Counted from the first letter of the stretch, positions 47,619 through 59,630 are shown. The stretch: 64,000 bases of DNA from Zingiber officinale (GCF_018446385.1 NC_055988.1:165366209-165430208), one strand, 5' to 3'. Program-made: numbers and translations. The notes: generated from the sequence alone by a model not told the origin.

Positions 47619-47939
47619 ATTCCTCCCCTTAACTGATGGCAGTAATGCTTTCAGTTTAGTTGTGATACCACACGTACACCCATTAATTCACGTAGCTTCA
47701 AGAACACATCCAGCTTGAGTGGTTTTGTCATAATATCTACAACTTGATCTTGTGTGATACAATGCTTTAGCTCAACAATTCCATCTCTAGTCAAATCATG
47801 TAAGAAATGAAACCTTACGTCAATATGTTTGTTGCGTCCATGCATGACTAGATTTTTGGAGAGCTTAATGGTAGAGCTGTTGTCACATAATACGGTGATA
47901 TACTTGCCTTGAAAATGACCGAGTTTCTCCAATACCTTC

Positions 47940-48962
47940 TGTTGGAGCAATCCCAATGGTCCGCGGGACCATGTGTTTTGGTGTTTGGGCAAAGGGTTTA
48001 AGTTAGGTTTACCCTCGTTATTTGATATGTGTACTTGAGTTGTGCAGGACTGCAGGTGACACATTTGACTCAGGTTGACGGCTTCGGGTCCGATGAAGGA
48101 TGGCATTGAGGACAAGCCGCGGGCTTGAATGCATCTGAGGGATCGTGGACAAGGCAGCAAGGACAAGGGCCGAGGGAAGCGACTTCGAGGCATACGCGAA
48201 GGATGACATTGGAGACAAGCCGCGAGCTTGGATGCATCCGAGGGACGAGAGCCAAAGGAAGTAGGCTTGAAGGCAAGAGGTCAAAGCTGCAAAGAAGAGT
48301 CAAGTGAGTCGTGAGGGTCCGAGTGCGAGTGAAATGTACTCGGGATGGGAAACCCTAAGTTTAGGGTTGTACCAGTCGACTGGTATTGGGACCAGTCGAC
48401 TGGTGGTGAGCACAGAAGCAGTCGACTGATGACTATCGCAGTCGATTGGTACACTGTAGAGAGCCGTTGGCTGGCACCAGTCGACTGGTGCATGGACCAG
48501 TCGACTGGTAACGGGCAAATCAGCAAGGCTGATTTCCCCAAGCTTTATAAGAAGGAGCTTGGTATGGCCGGCCAAGGAGACGAAATTAGACTTGGTTAAG
48601 GTCTAATTAGTAGTCTACAAGTGCTCAAGTGTTTGTGGAATCCAAGAGGTCTTGGTGTGTTGTGGTGAGGTTTCTCCACCCACAAGGAGCGACTTGAGAT
48701 AGCCGGAGTTTCCGGGGGCTAATCCACCGAAGGATCGGGATCGTCCACCTTACGGACAGCCGTGGAGTAGGAGCATCATCTCCGAACCACGTTAAACGAA
48801 CGTGTATTAGTTTGCTAGTTCTTTTTTTTGTCTTTAGCTTTCGCATTCATTGCTTTAGTATTTGTATTTCCGCTGCGCAAGCTAATAATAGTGTAGGAAG
48901 CTAACGATTTGGGGGTGCCGTCTATCCAACCCCCCTTCAAGCCGGCCACCGATCCTCCAACA
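47940..48962 (+). repeat. 5' LTR of the young gag-only element
   Basis: It starts TGTTGGAGCAATCCC and ends CCTCCAACA. A TATA-like box (TTTATAAGAAGG) lies at about 48543. Palindromes ACCAGTCGACTGGT are at 48371-48384, 48391-48404, 48476-48489 and 48496-48509, with degenerate ones near 48418 and 48438. Confidence 0.95.
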
Positions 48963-49017
48963 AGTGGTATCAGAGCGAGGACGTTCTCCGTTGGACTAAC
49001 CGCCAAGGAAGCACAAG

Positions 49018-50712
49018 ATGGCCGGGTCTATTGTCCCTCCAAAATTTGAAGGAGGAAGCCTTGGGGACATCACGTATTGGATGATGAGGATGAAGAACTT
49101 CCTCGAGACGGATTGGGACACAATGATGGTTGTCGAGGAACCATTTGAAGTCCCAAGAGACAAGAAAGGAAAGAAGCTCCGATCACGACATTGGACGGAA
49201 GAGCAAACCACACGATCGGAGGCAAATTCAAAGGTAATATCTATATTGATTGATATTTTGCCTAATCATGTGATAAATGGTGTAGGTGAGTATAAGAATG
49301 CCCACGAGTTGTGGAGCAAGGTGAAGATGGTTCTACAAGAAGAACCTAAACCTACACAAGAGGAAGAAGAACCCATTGAGATGGGTCTAGTTGCTCAAGT
49401 AGAGGGGGAGCAACCGGAAGGTGACGAGCACTCAACTTCCGAGGAGAAGGAGGAGAAGGATGAAGAAATGGCATCCATTAGTGTGGATGAGGAGACATCC
49501 TCAAAGGGTGAGGAAGAATCCAAGACAAGTGAAGAAGAAGTCTTGGAGGTCAACCTAGTGAGCACCTCCACCGAAGCTAAGTTAAAGGACCACATTGTAT
49601 GCTTCGGGTGCAATAAGAAAGGACACTACAAGAGTAGATGTCCTATGGGTAAGAAGAAGGTAATTCCTAAACTCAATCAAGTTATTTTAAATGCTAACAT
49701 GGGTGGTAGGAATGAAGAAACCCAAAAGAAGAGGATGCACATTGTATGCTTCACATGTGGAATGAAGGGTCACTTCCACACCAAATGTCCCAAAAAGGGG
49801 GAAATCAAGAAGCTTGCACAATTAAAGAAATGGGAGAAAGAGAAGAAAAAGAAGAAGAGCTCAAGTCAAGGGGGAGCTTCAAGGGTAAGGGAGGTATACC
49901 CTAACTTGAATCGTAATTCAAATTCTTATATTCCCATGCATGCTAGGATAAATAATGATAATCATTATATAGCAATGAAGAATTTTGGATTTAGATATCA
50001 TGATAGGAATAAGGTAAATGCTAGAGATAACCCTAGGAGACCTATACATGATAGACCTAGACACGTTAAATTCTCATTACCTAAGGAGAAGAAGGTAATG
50101 GAGACCCAAGGCATTAATCCCAAGAAGGGGAGACACATGCCTAGAAAGGGTAGGTCTAGGAATGTCCAAGGTGGACATGTTGACTCTAGGGTTAGGAACC
50201 TAGAGAGGGAAAATCAAGCTTTGAATGCAAAGCTTGATGGTTTAGAGAAATTCCTTAAAAGATTCACTATTGGATCTAAGGAATTAAGGATGGTGTTAGG
50301 TAGCCAAAGACCCAACAATGATAGATCGGGCTTGGGATACCGATCTAGTCTCTCCAAGGCCAATGAGAGTTCATATGCTAGGGTGGCAAATGATCATGGT
50401 AAGGGAGAGTCCTCCAAAGCTAAGGGAAAGTCTTATGCTAGGGTTGCATATGACTATAGCAAGGAGAAGCCAATAAATGGCAAGGAAAAGTCATTTAATG
50501 GTAAGAAGAAATTAACCAAGGACAAGGTGTCCAAGGTTAAAAAGGTAAGGTTTGTAGGCCAAGTGTCACCGGAAGTGCACCGATGTGGCTTAGCCATTGT
50601 GGATGAGTCACCTAGGGAGGTGACTAAGGCAAAGAGCTCTAGGGGGAGCTCTAAGAGTCAATTTGGGACCCATGGCCAATGGATCTCAGGTGGATTCTAC
50701 TTGGGGGTCTAG
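49018..50712 (+). CDS. Gag-like protein of the young gag-only element, 564 aa
   Basis: The ATG lies 42 bases after the primer-binding site. The N-terminus (MAGSIVPPKFEGG...) resembles Copia UBN2-type gag in a shortened form. A Glu/Lys-rich acidic stretch (about residues 100-190), two CCHC zinc knuckles (CFGCNKKGHYKSRC near residue 197 and CFTCGMKGHFHTKC near 247), a basic region and a short coiled coil (RNLERENQALNAKLDGLEKF) follow. Gag packages element RNA into particles. The frame is open along its full length, and nothing of pol follows. Transcription is possible but not shown. Confidence 0.85.
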   Translation: MAGSIVPPKFEGGSLGDITYWMMRMKNFLETDWDTMMVVEEPFEVPRDKKGKKLRSRHWTEEQTTRSEANSKVISILIDILPNHVINGVGEYKNAHELWSKVKMVLQEEPKPTQEEEEPIEMGLVAQVEGEQPEGDEHSTSEEKEEKDEEMASISVDEETSSKGEEESKTSEEEVLEVNLVSTSTEAKLKDHIVCFGCNKKGHYKSRCPMGKKKVIPKLNQVILNANMGGRNEETQKKRMHIVCFTCGMKGHFHTKCPKKGEIKKLAQLKKWEKEKKKKKSSSQGGASRVREVYPNLNRNSNSYIPMHARINNDNHYIAMKNFGFRYHDRNKVNARDNPRRPIHDRPRHVKFSLPKEKKVMETQGINPKKGRHMPRKGRSRNVQGGHVDSRVRNLERENQALNAKLDGLEKFLKRFTIGSKELRMVLGSQRPNNDRSGLGYRSSLSKANESSYARVANDHGKGESSKAKGKSYARVAYDYSKEKPINGKEKSFNGKKKLTKDKVSKVKKVRFVGQVSPEVHRCGLAIVDESPREVTKAKSSRGSSKSQFGTHGQWISGGFYLGV

Positions 50713-51143
50713 AAGAGCCATGAAGTGTGCCAAATGGTTTGGAGATGGATTTGAGTCTCAAACCTAGGGATTTGGCACACATGGTTTGTGTTTCATGCAA
50801 GAAATATGACATTTGGGGTCATATAGCATGATAATTGGTTTTGGATGTATAGATGCCATATAAACCAATGCTAGGGATGCATTGTGGGTTGGTATGGGCA
50901 AATACATCAAAAGGAAGGCAAAACTAGGACTTTAGGTCAAGGTTCAATTGAACCATTTAGCTAGTTTTGGATTTTGTGTCAATCTTGAGATTGGTGATAG
51001 ATACATTTTGTAATGTATTTTTCCCAAGTAGACACTGATACAATAGACCTCTCCACAAAATTTGAGAATTTTTGGAGGTCTAGGGAATTACTGGTGCATT
51101 TTTGAAGTTGGCCTGAAAAGGCTGATTTTTTCAGAAATAGGGT

Positions 51144-51341
51144 ACCAGTTGACTGGTACAGATACCAGTCGACTGGTAACAATGTTTTTGAGCACAGAAT
51201 GTCTCTGTAAGCTCGTTTTGTCGATACCAGTCGACTGGTGCCGATACCAGTCGACTGGTAACAGTATTTTTCGACCACAGAATGCTTCTGTAAGGTTCTG
51301 TCGAAGGGGGCAGTCGACTGGCACTTGGGGCAGTCGACTGA
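51144..51341. repeat. Internal copy of the GTCGAC palindrome cluster
   Basis: Motifs at 51144-51157, 51164-51177, 51226-51239 and 51246-51259 (ACCAGTYGACTGGT) plus two CAGTCGACTG cores near 51311 and 51331 lie in the 3' part of the internal region, about 0.7-0.9 kb before the 3' LTR. Spacers such as AGCACAGAATG match spacers of the LTR cluster, so the clusters are related by descent. Confidence 0.9.
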
Positions 51342-51549
51342 TACCAGCCTGAAAGTGTTTTTCAGCGCTGATCTTGACCATGTCAACTCGGTTAGATGTA
51401 TGGGATCCAAGGGGGATTAATACATGAGTTTAGGGTCAGTTAGATGATAAATTTTCAACAATTGGGATATTGTTGGAGAACTTTTTGGATGTTAGGCAAA
51501 GGGGGAGAAGTAAGGTTTAAATTGGGAAAACCTTAAGTGCCTTTGCATA

Positions 51550-51720
51550 GGGGGAGCCTTGGGATAGGTTCTTAAAAAGCCCGTTGTAAAAATCCTAGCT
51601 CATTGGGGAGCATAGGTGTAGGGGGAGCCTTGGGATAGGTTCTTAAAAAGCCCGTGGTAAAATCCTAGCTCATTGGGGAGCTTAGGTGTAGGGGGAGCCT
51701 TGTGATAGGTTCCAATCCTT
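51550..51720. repeat. 70-71 bp tandem repeat, about 2.5 copies
   Basis: GGGGGAGCCTTG begins at 51550, 51621 and 51691, with nearly identical intervening sequence (CTTAAAAAGCCCGT, AATCCTAGCTCATTGGGGAG). It lies in the untranslated 3' internal region of the young element. Confidence 0.9.
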
Positions 51721-51732
51721 GGTGCATTGTTT

Positions 51733-51949
51733 CGGCGGTTGCCAAGTGTATAGCCTTGGCAATGTAAGTCCATTCGGCGGTTGCCAAGTGTGTAGCCTTG
51801 GCAACGTAAGTCCATTCGGCGGTTGTCAAGTGTGTAGCCTTGGCAACGTAAGTCCATTCGGCGGTTGCCAAGTGTGTAGCCTTGGCAATGTAAGTCCATT
51901 CGGCGGAGTAAGTCCAAGTGTGTAGCTTGGCATCGTAAGTCCATTTGTT
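51733..51949. repeat. 42-bp tandem repeat, four full copies and a partial one
   Basis: CGGCGGTTGCCAAGTG starts at 51733, 51775, 51817 and 51859 with an exact 42-bp period. A shortened copy follows at 51901. Because 42 is a multiple of three, open frames with repeated peptides appear on both strands; these are by-products and not genes. Confidence 0.95.
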
Positions 51950-52019
51950 TTTAGCATGTTTATTTGCTATATGTTTTCCCTAACTTAAACGTATTGCCAA
52001 ACACCAAAAAGGGGGAGAT

Positions 52020-53073
52020 TGTTGGAGCAATCCCAATGGTCCGCGGGACCATGTGTTTTGGTATTTGGGCAAAGGGTTTAAGTTAGGTTTACCCTCGTTA
52101 TTTGATATGTGTACTTGAGTTGTGCAGGACTGCAGGTGACACATTTGACTCAGGTTGACGGCTTCGGGTCCGATGAAGGATGGCATTGAGGACAAGCCGC
52201 GGGCTTGAATGCATCTGAGGGATCGTGGACAAGGCAGCAAGGACAAGGGCCGAGGGAAGCGACTTCGAGGCATACGCGAAGGATGACATTGGAGACAAGC
52301 CGCGAGCTTGGATGCATCCGAGGGACGAGAGCCAAAGGAAGTAGGCTTGAAGGCAAGAGGTCAAAGCTGCAAAGAAGAGTCAAGTGAGTCGTGAGGGTCC
52401 GAGTGCGAGTGAAATGTACTCGGGATGGGAAACCCTAAGTTTAGGGTTGTACCAGTCGACTGGTACTGGGATCAGTCGACTGGTGGTGAGCACAGAAGCA
52501 TTCTGTGCCCGAAATGGCTGGGATCAGTCGACTGGTCATGGGACCAGTCGACTGATAGATAGCCGTTGGAGTGCCGTTTGGCTGGCACCAGTCGACTGGT
52601 GCATGGACCAGTCGACTGGTAACGGGCAAATCAGCAAGGCTGATTTCCCCAAGCTCTATAAGAAGGAGCTTGGTATGGCCGGCCAAGGCGACGAAATTAG
52701 ACTTGGTTAAGGTCTAATTAGTAGTCTACAAGTGCTCAAGTGTTTGTGGAATCCAAGAGGTCTTGGTGTGTTGTGGTGAGGTTTCTCCACCCACAAGGAG
52801 CGACTTGAGATAGCCGGAGTTTCCGGGGGCTAATCCACCGAAGGATCGGGATCGTCCACCTTACGGACAGCCGTGGAGTAGGAGCATCATCTCCGAACGA
52901 CGTTAAACGAACGTGTATTGGTTTGCTAGTTCTTTTCTTTGTCTTTAGCTTTCGCATTCATTGCTTTAGTATTTGTATTTCCGCTGCGCAAGCTAACAAT
53001 AGTGTAGGAAGCTAACGATTTGGGGGTGCCGTCTATCCAACCCCCCTTCAAGCCGGCCACCGATCCTCCAACA
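52020..53073 (+). repeat. 3' LTR of the young gag-only element
   Basis: It is nearly identical to 47940-48962 except in the palindrome cluster, where units lie at about 52451, 52471, 52523, 52542, 52587 and 52607. Spacer sequence between them differs and the cluster is 31 bp longer, which accounts for the whole length difference of the pair. Confidence 0.95.
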
Positions 53074-56000
53074 CCTTCCTCATCCAAACCCCTTGACAAG
53101 CACAAGAGGCAGCTGCTACAAATTCTGCTTCAGTAGTGGACAAAGCAACTACGGGCTATTTTTTTTAAGACCATGACACATCCCCTTCACTAAGCAAAAA
53201 CATAACCAGAAGCGCTTTTCCTGTCATTTGTATCTCCTACATAATCACTGTCTGTATATGCCATTAGATCTTCATTACCCTCATTTTGGTAGAAGACTCC
53301 CAAATCCACAGTTCCTTTTAAGTATCTTAGTACCCTTTTCGCAGTTTGCAAATGTAACTCCGTTGGACTTGCCATAAATATGCTAATGAGAGACACCACA
53401 TACATCAAATCTGGTCTTGTAACAGTTAGATACATAAGACTTCCAACTAATTGTTTGTACATGGTAGCATTCACTTTGGATCCTTCTTCATCCTTTGTAA
53501 ATTTAACACCAAGAACAATGGGATTTTTCACACTGTTACTCTTCTCCATACCAAACTTCTCCAAAACATCCTTTGCATACTTTCTTTAGCTAATATAGAT
53601 GCCTTCAAGATTTTGTAGCACCTCCACACCAAGAAAATATTTCAGTCTTCCCAAATCAGTTATATCAAACTCAAGTTTCATAGAATTCTTGAACTTAACA
53701 AACATACTTTCATCATTGCCAGTGAAAATTAAATCATCAACATATAGGCTAACAATCAAAATTTTCACCACCCAATTTGATGAATAATGTATGTTCACAG
53801 TTGCATTTTTCAAATCCTTCTTTGATAAAATATGCTTCAATCCTACTGTACCATGCTCGAGGAGCTTGTTTAAGGCCATACAATGCCTTTTTCAACTTGT
53901 ACACCTTATACTCTTCACCTTTCTTCTCATAGCCCTGTGGTTGCTCAATAAATACTGCTTTATTTAGCTCTCCATGCAAAAAGGCGCTTTTGACATCAAG
54001 CTGGTATAGACTCCAGTTATTTCGAGCCGCTAGAGCAATTATCATACGAATCGTATCCCATCTAGCCACAGGTACAAATACCCCAGTATAATTTATGCCA
54101 TGTTGTTGAGCATACCCTTTTGCCACCAGCCCGGCTTTGCATTTGTCAACCTTGCCATTTACGTTGAGTTTAGTTTTGTAAACTCATTTTACTCGATCTT
54201 TTTCATTCCTTTGGGCAAGTCTGTCAACTCCCAAGTCCCATTTCTTTTGATTGCTTCTATCTCCAAATCCATTGCAGCTTTCCACTTGGAACTCTGAATA
54301 GCTTCTTCAAAAGTTGTTGGATCTGAGGTGGAGGTAAACAAAACCAAATTGTTGTGCTCAACATCTTCTTCAAAGAATTCTTCCCCACTTACATAATCTT
54401 CCATCCAAAATGGTTTTCTTCTCTGTCTTCTTTTTGGAGGGTTCTCTTCAGGTGACTCACTTGAAGATAGACTGACCTCTCTTTCTTCTTCTTCAATTGC
54501 TACATTTTCATATTCTTCTTCACTTTGATCATGTGCACTTTCTGCATTAGTTTCTTCCTGCACAAGTATATCAAGTCTTGCTTCTTCATTATTTCGTCTC
54601 CATTCCCAACATTCATTTTTCTCAAAAATCACATCTCTGCTTACAATTATTGTCTTGGATGCTGGATCTATAGTCTATTTGCTTTAGATTCTTCACTCAT
54701 CCCTAGCAACACACACCGAAGACTCTTATCATCTAGTTTTTTTCTTTTACTGTCTGATATATGAACATGACCAATGCATCCAAAAACCCAGAAATATTCA
54801 ACATTTGGTTTGACACCACTCCAAGCCTCTTCAGGTGTCATATTTTTTACCGCCAATGTAGGACTTCTGTTGAGTATATGAACCGCCCAATTTGCTGCTT
54901 CTGGCCAAAAAGTCTTTGGAACTTGCTTTTCCGATAACATACTTCTAACTATATTCATGATTGTCCTATTTTTGCGTTCGGCTACTCCATTTTGTTGGGG
55001 AGTGTAGGCTGCTGTGAGTTGCCTATTGATACCATTAGTTTTGAGAAAAGAATTGAATTCATGAGAGGTAAACTCTCCACCTCTATCTGTGCGCAAACAA
55101 TGAATAAAAACTCTTGTCTCTTTCTCAACAAGGGATTTATAATTATTGAATATAGTAAAAGCTTCAGATTTTTCAGCAAGAAAATATATCCACGCTTTAC
55201 GACTAAAATCATCAATAAAACTTATGAAATACCTTTTCTTGCCATTGGAAGCAGGATTGATGGGTCCACAGATGTCAGCATGTACCAACTGTAATCTTTG
55301 TGATGCTCTCCATAAACTCTTCTTTGGAATTGCATTCCTATGTTGCTTTCCTATCATGCAATCAGTGCAAATTTTGGATGATTCCTTCAGTTGTGGCAAC
55401 CCTCTCACCATTTGCTTGTATTGTAATGTTCTCAAACCCTTGAAACTTAGATGCCCATATCTGCAGTGCCAAAGGTGAGTATGGTCTTCAAGAGTTGTTT
55501 GGAAACAGATGGGTAATTTCGGTAGAATTTTTGCAGGTAGTATAAACATCCTATTTGCAAACATTGTTGTTTGCATAATAAGCCCTTTCTCTGCATGATA
55601 GATTTTGCATACTCCATGTTGTATCAAAATAGATACACCCTTTTCTTGCAGTTGTCCAATACTTAACAGGTTATTTTTCAACTCAGGTATGTAGAAAACG
55701 TCGGTAATTACCTGAGTAGCTCCAACAATTTGTAGCCTGATGTTACCCTTTCCCATTACAGTCATTGTGGAATTATTCCCGAGCTTCATAGAAGTCCGAA
55801 ATTCTTCATCAAGATCCGAGAACCACTCCTTGTGTGCACACATATGATTAGAACACCCCGAGTCAAGGAACCAAACATCTTCTCGCATTGCTTGATCAAG
55901 CTTGATATATGACATCAGCAATAATTCTTCTTTCTCTTCTAGCTCTACATAATTCGCTTCTTTCTCCCATTTAGGACACTCATACTGGAAATGCCGTAAT

Positions 56001-57071
56001 TGATGACATTTATAACACTCAATCATTGCTTTATTGAATGCTTGCCTACCTCTGCCTCTTCCTATACCTCTCCCTCTCCCTGCATCTTCACCAATCTTAT
56101 CGTAGGTCACCTTTAATGCTTGCTCATCACTTCCATGTCTGTTCATCCTCTGCTCATGGACCAATAAGCTGCTTTACAACTCATCAAGACTTAAGATGTC
56201 TAAGTTATTAGACTCTTCAATGGAGCAAACAACATAATCGAACCTAGAGGTCATTGATCGTAAGATCTTTTCAATAATCATCACTTGCTACATGTTTTCA
56301 CCATGAATCTTCATCTTGTTTGCTATAGTAAGAGTTCAAGTGAAGTATGCATCAACACTCTCACCTTCTTGCATATGTAGAATCTCAAACTCCTTCCTAA
56401 GGGCTTGGAGTTGTGCCCTTTTGACTGTTGTGGAACCTTGATACGTCTGCTTCATAGAGTCCCAAATGTGTTAGACAGTGTCTTTGTTGACAATTGTTTC
56501 CATAATAGTTCGATCAATGGCTTGAAATAAATAATTCTTGACCTTCAAATCTTTTAGCTTCTAGTCTGCAAATAATTTTCCTTGTGCTTCAGTAAGCTCC
56601 ACTCCTACTGTGACAGGAATTCCAGTTTCCACAAAACTCCAATATTCTTTTGAGCGTAGGAAATTTTCCATAAGCATAGACCAATGGTCATAATATCCAT
56701 CAAACTTAGGAATTGCAGGTTGAACGAAATTATGAGTCATCCTTCAAGAAACTTTGCGCTGGTCAATTTCGAGGTTGTCGTAGATGTTGTTGTCTCCTTG
56801 AGACTGTTGAGTTTGACGCTTCCTTTAGTGAACTCTCCTTTGCTCGAACACCAGGCAGCAACACCACTCGGATCAAGAACAGCGAACCCAAAGATATACT
56901 TTCTCTGCTCGTGAGAAAGAAAGGAACTTCGAAGGAAGAGGTGAAAAAAAAACAGTGAACCTGGCTCTGATACCAGATGTTAGGGATAAAAAACTCTTTT
57001 ATTCTAAAAAAAATCAATAGACCCTTGGCTTTATATAGCCTTACAATGAGATAACATTTTAGAAAGCAATC

Positions 57072-59630
57072 TGTCACGCCCCAGAGGAGTCCCTGTCCGA
57101 AGAAATTTCGACAGCACCTCCCCTGTACGGCGGACAATCTGAAACTTCTACATAACCCATATACCTCAGCCACAGGCGGCTGGAATAATAACAGTAAATA
57201 AAATCAATCACCACGCAGTTTATATAAGTATTCAGCCTCTGGCTGTCACAACCACGCAGTTAATAAAATAAACAACATAGTAATACTCTGACTCGAAATC
57301 AACCCTACTCAACTACACTCGTAAAGCCCAAATCCGATTTTTCTTACCTCTTCTGCCGTAGTATAAAATCGAATACAAATCCATCAATGAGACAAATTAT
57401 ATAATATCTAAGTATTCAACATCCAAATCCAAATATAGTCAAGTGAGAATCAAAAACAATACAAACGATAGCAAATAGCTGGAGGTCTGCAGGGGACTAG
57501 CCACTGGAACTCCCTCCTGACAGCATCAACCTGAAAATAACAACAATGGAGGCGGGGTGAGTCCAACACTCAGCAGGTACAATTGATATGCAAAGTAAAG
57601 AAATAACACCTAGCACTAATCATGCGTACAGTCTCCTGATAAAGATAAAGGTAAATGCAAACCGAAGAAGACAGGAGAAAATCTGTACTAACCAGGACCC
57701 GGTAAAAGGACAAACAGTCCGGAAGGTATAGAAGACCTATGCGTGTCGATCAAGGTATCCAAGCAATGTGCGGCGTATAAGTGCAACAAACACAAACAAA
57801 CAATAAATGCATCGTGCGTATGATGCCAATGACAGCCGGTCAGTCGACTCACAACAACAGTGGGACCGAGTGGGTAGGGTGACAACCGCACTCTGCATCA
57901 CTACTCACGATGGTGGCCGAGTGGACGGGATCTTGTCGAGTACATACGTCTACCCCAAATCATAAATGGGGGCGCGCAATGCTCTATCCTGCTATAACGC
58001 TGCGTCACACTACCCATGGCGGACCAACGGAGCCAAACAAGGTCCCACGCTGTGTCCCGCTACCCATGAGCGTCACAACGGAGCACCGAACGTGATGAAA
58101 CTGGCAAAGTGCTCGACAATAAAGGAGCAATCAATCACTCAGCATACAATCATGCGAATGGTGCATGTCACTAAATATGGTAATATACTAAACCAATCTC
58201 TGGACATATCATAATGTGCACCAAAGTAAATAAATCATATCAAGGTATACTGATCACATAAGGTATCAAACCTAGGTCCTGACATGGTAAAACATGGTTA
58301 TATCACTACCCATGAGCATGTGAAATCAGATAGGTATCAACCCGAAATGCAACAAACAATCAATCAAGCAGGTAACATGTATCGGGCAGTGATTAACCGA
58401 AACAAATAAGAAAACACAATTAATGCAAATTGTTAATTTCATTACTAAGCATATCAAAGACAATAAGTCAAAAGTACCCGCCTCCAAAAGAAATGGTCCA
58501 ATCCGTCCAAATCCGGACGTCGAGAAACTCGTCTCGCGTCAAGGTCCTGTGATAAATCCTACAATTTAGCTAAGTATAACAAATAGATAAACAAATTCCT
58601 AATCAATATACACAACCTCAATCTACTCATAATCATCCATCTATACAATCGAATCAAAACCATATTCTATAGCATGTATAAAATGCTCTACACCTTACCT
58701 CAAGTCAACCGGATCAAGAAGGAGGAAGTGGTGATCGACAACAGCAACTTTCCACAGCAAACAACCTACTGTTGATGCTGGAACCAAGCAAATCCACAGA
58801 TCTCAACAGAATGGAACAGAATCTCCTCTCTGCTGGATTCTTCCCTACCATTCGGATCAAGGTGAGATCAAGAACACCACAGAACATCATAGTAACCATA
58901 ACTCACCTCACTGATCTCAACCACACAGAAGCCCTAGGTCAGTGCTAGCGAAAAGAGGAAAAAGGAGTACCTCGGCTCGACAGAATTCTGCGACCTCAGC
59001 TAGAGCTCACGGCAACCAGTGCTAGGGCTGAGGCTTCGTCGACAATGGCAGCAAGCTTTCCAATGACCGGCTAGGTCAAGAAATGGCGGTGCTGGGTCGG
59101 CAAATTTAGGGCTCGCGATGGCCTGCGGCAAAGATCTAGGGCACAGCGGAAAGGGGGTCGGCGCTGGGGTTCGGGTGCCGGCACAGAGAAACGGCCGAGA
59201 GGAGTCAGTGGCGTCGGCGGAGATGCTAGGGCACCGGGGTGTGCGGCAGTGCTCCGTGCGTCGCCGGTGGCAGTGCTCCGTGCGTCGGCAGTGCTGGCAG
59301 TGGAGATGGGCGTCGCGAGGAAGGAGGAAGAGGAAAGAAAAATCGCTCGGGATCGGGGAAGGAGGTTAGGGCACGAAGGCTCGCGCGGGGGAGGAAGATG
59401 ACTCGGCGTCGGGTGAGGAGAAGTGAACGGCGACACATTATAAATAAAGGAAAAAGGAAATTAAGAAATTCAACTTTTCCTCATTTAAATGGGGTAGCCT
59501 AAACAGGCTTTTCCGGGCCCCATTTTGTCCCCGTTAACTTGTTCGTACGAGCTCCGAAAAATTCCCGAAAAATCTCCAAAAATTCTGAAAAATTCCCTTA
59601 TTATTATTCTCTATTTTCCGGTATTTTACA
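57072..59630. mobile_element. Solo LTR (2559 bp), Ty3/Gypsy (Del/Tekay-like)
   Basis: It starts TGTCACGCCCCAGAG and ends CCGGTATTTTACA. The 5-bp duplication CAATC flanks it (57067-57071, 59631-59635). It splits the LTR of the large Copia element. The terminal motif and large size match Del/Tekay-type LTRs. The GC-rich part at 58980-59440 gives long spurious frames on both strands. No internal domain is present, so it is the product of recombination between two LTRs. Confidence 0.88.

Larger units (their letters stand above)
47940..53073 (+). mobile_element. Young gag-only LTR retrotransposon (5134 bp)
   Basis: LTRs are 47940-48962 (1023 bp) and 52020-53073 (1054 bp). The duplication CCTTC flanks the element at 47935-47939 and 53074-53078. 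Primer-binding site TGGTATCAGAGC is 48965-48976; a polypurine tract (AAAAAGGGGGAGATTG) ends at the 3' LTR. The interior (3.06 kb) has a single long gag frame and no protease, integrase, reverse transcriptase or RNase H, so it must rely on another element's enzymes. Outside the palindrome cluster the LTRs differ at about 7 sites in roughly 870, so it is recent. It looks whole for its type. Confidence 0.93.

Noticed and set aside
48018-48575. Open frames in the LTRs of the young element, repeated at 52098-52686
   Set aside because: The same frames occur in both LTRs and consist of promoter and palindrome sequence; there is no protein domain.
51600-51944. Minus-strand frame with a repeated 14-residue peptide
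   Set aside because: It is a by-product of the 42-bp tandem repeat, whose length is a multiple of three; the plus strand shows the same effect.
59071-59438. Ser/Pro/Ala-rich open frames
   Set aside because: They lie within the 2559-bp solo LTR and have low-complexity composition with no domain.
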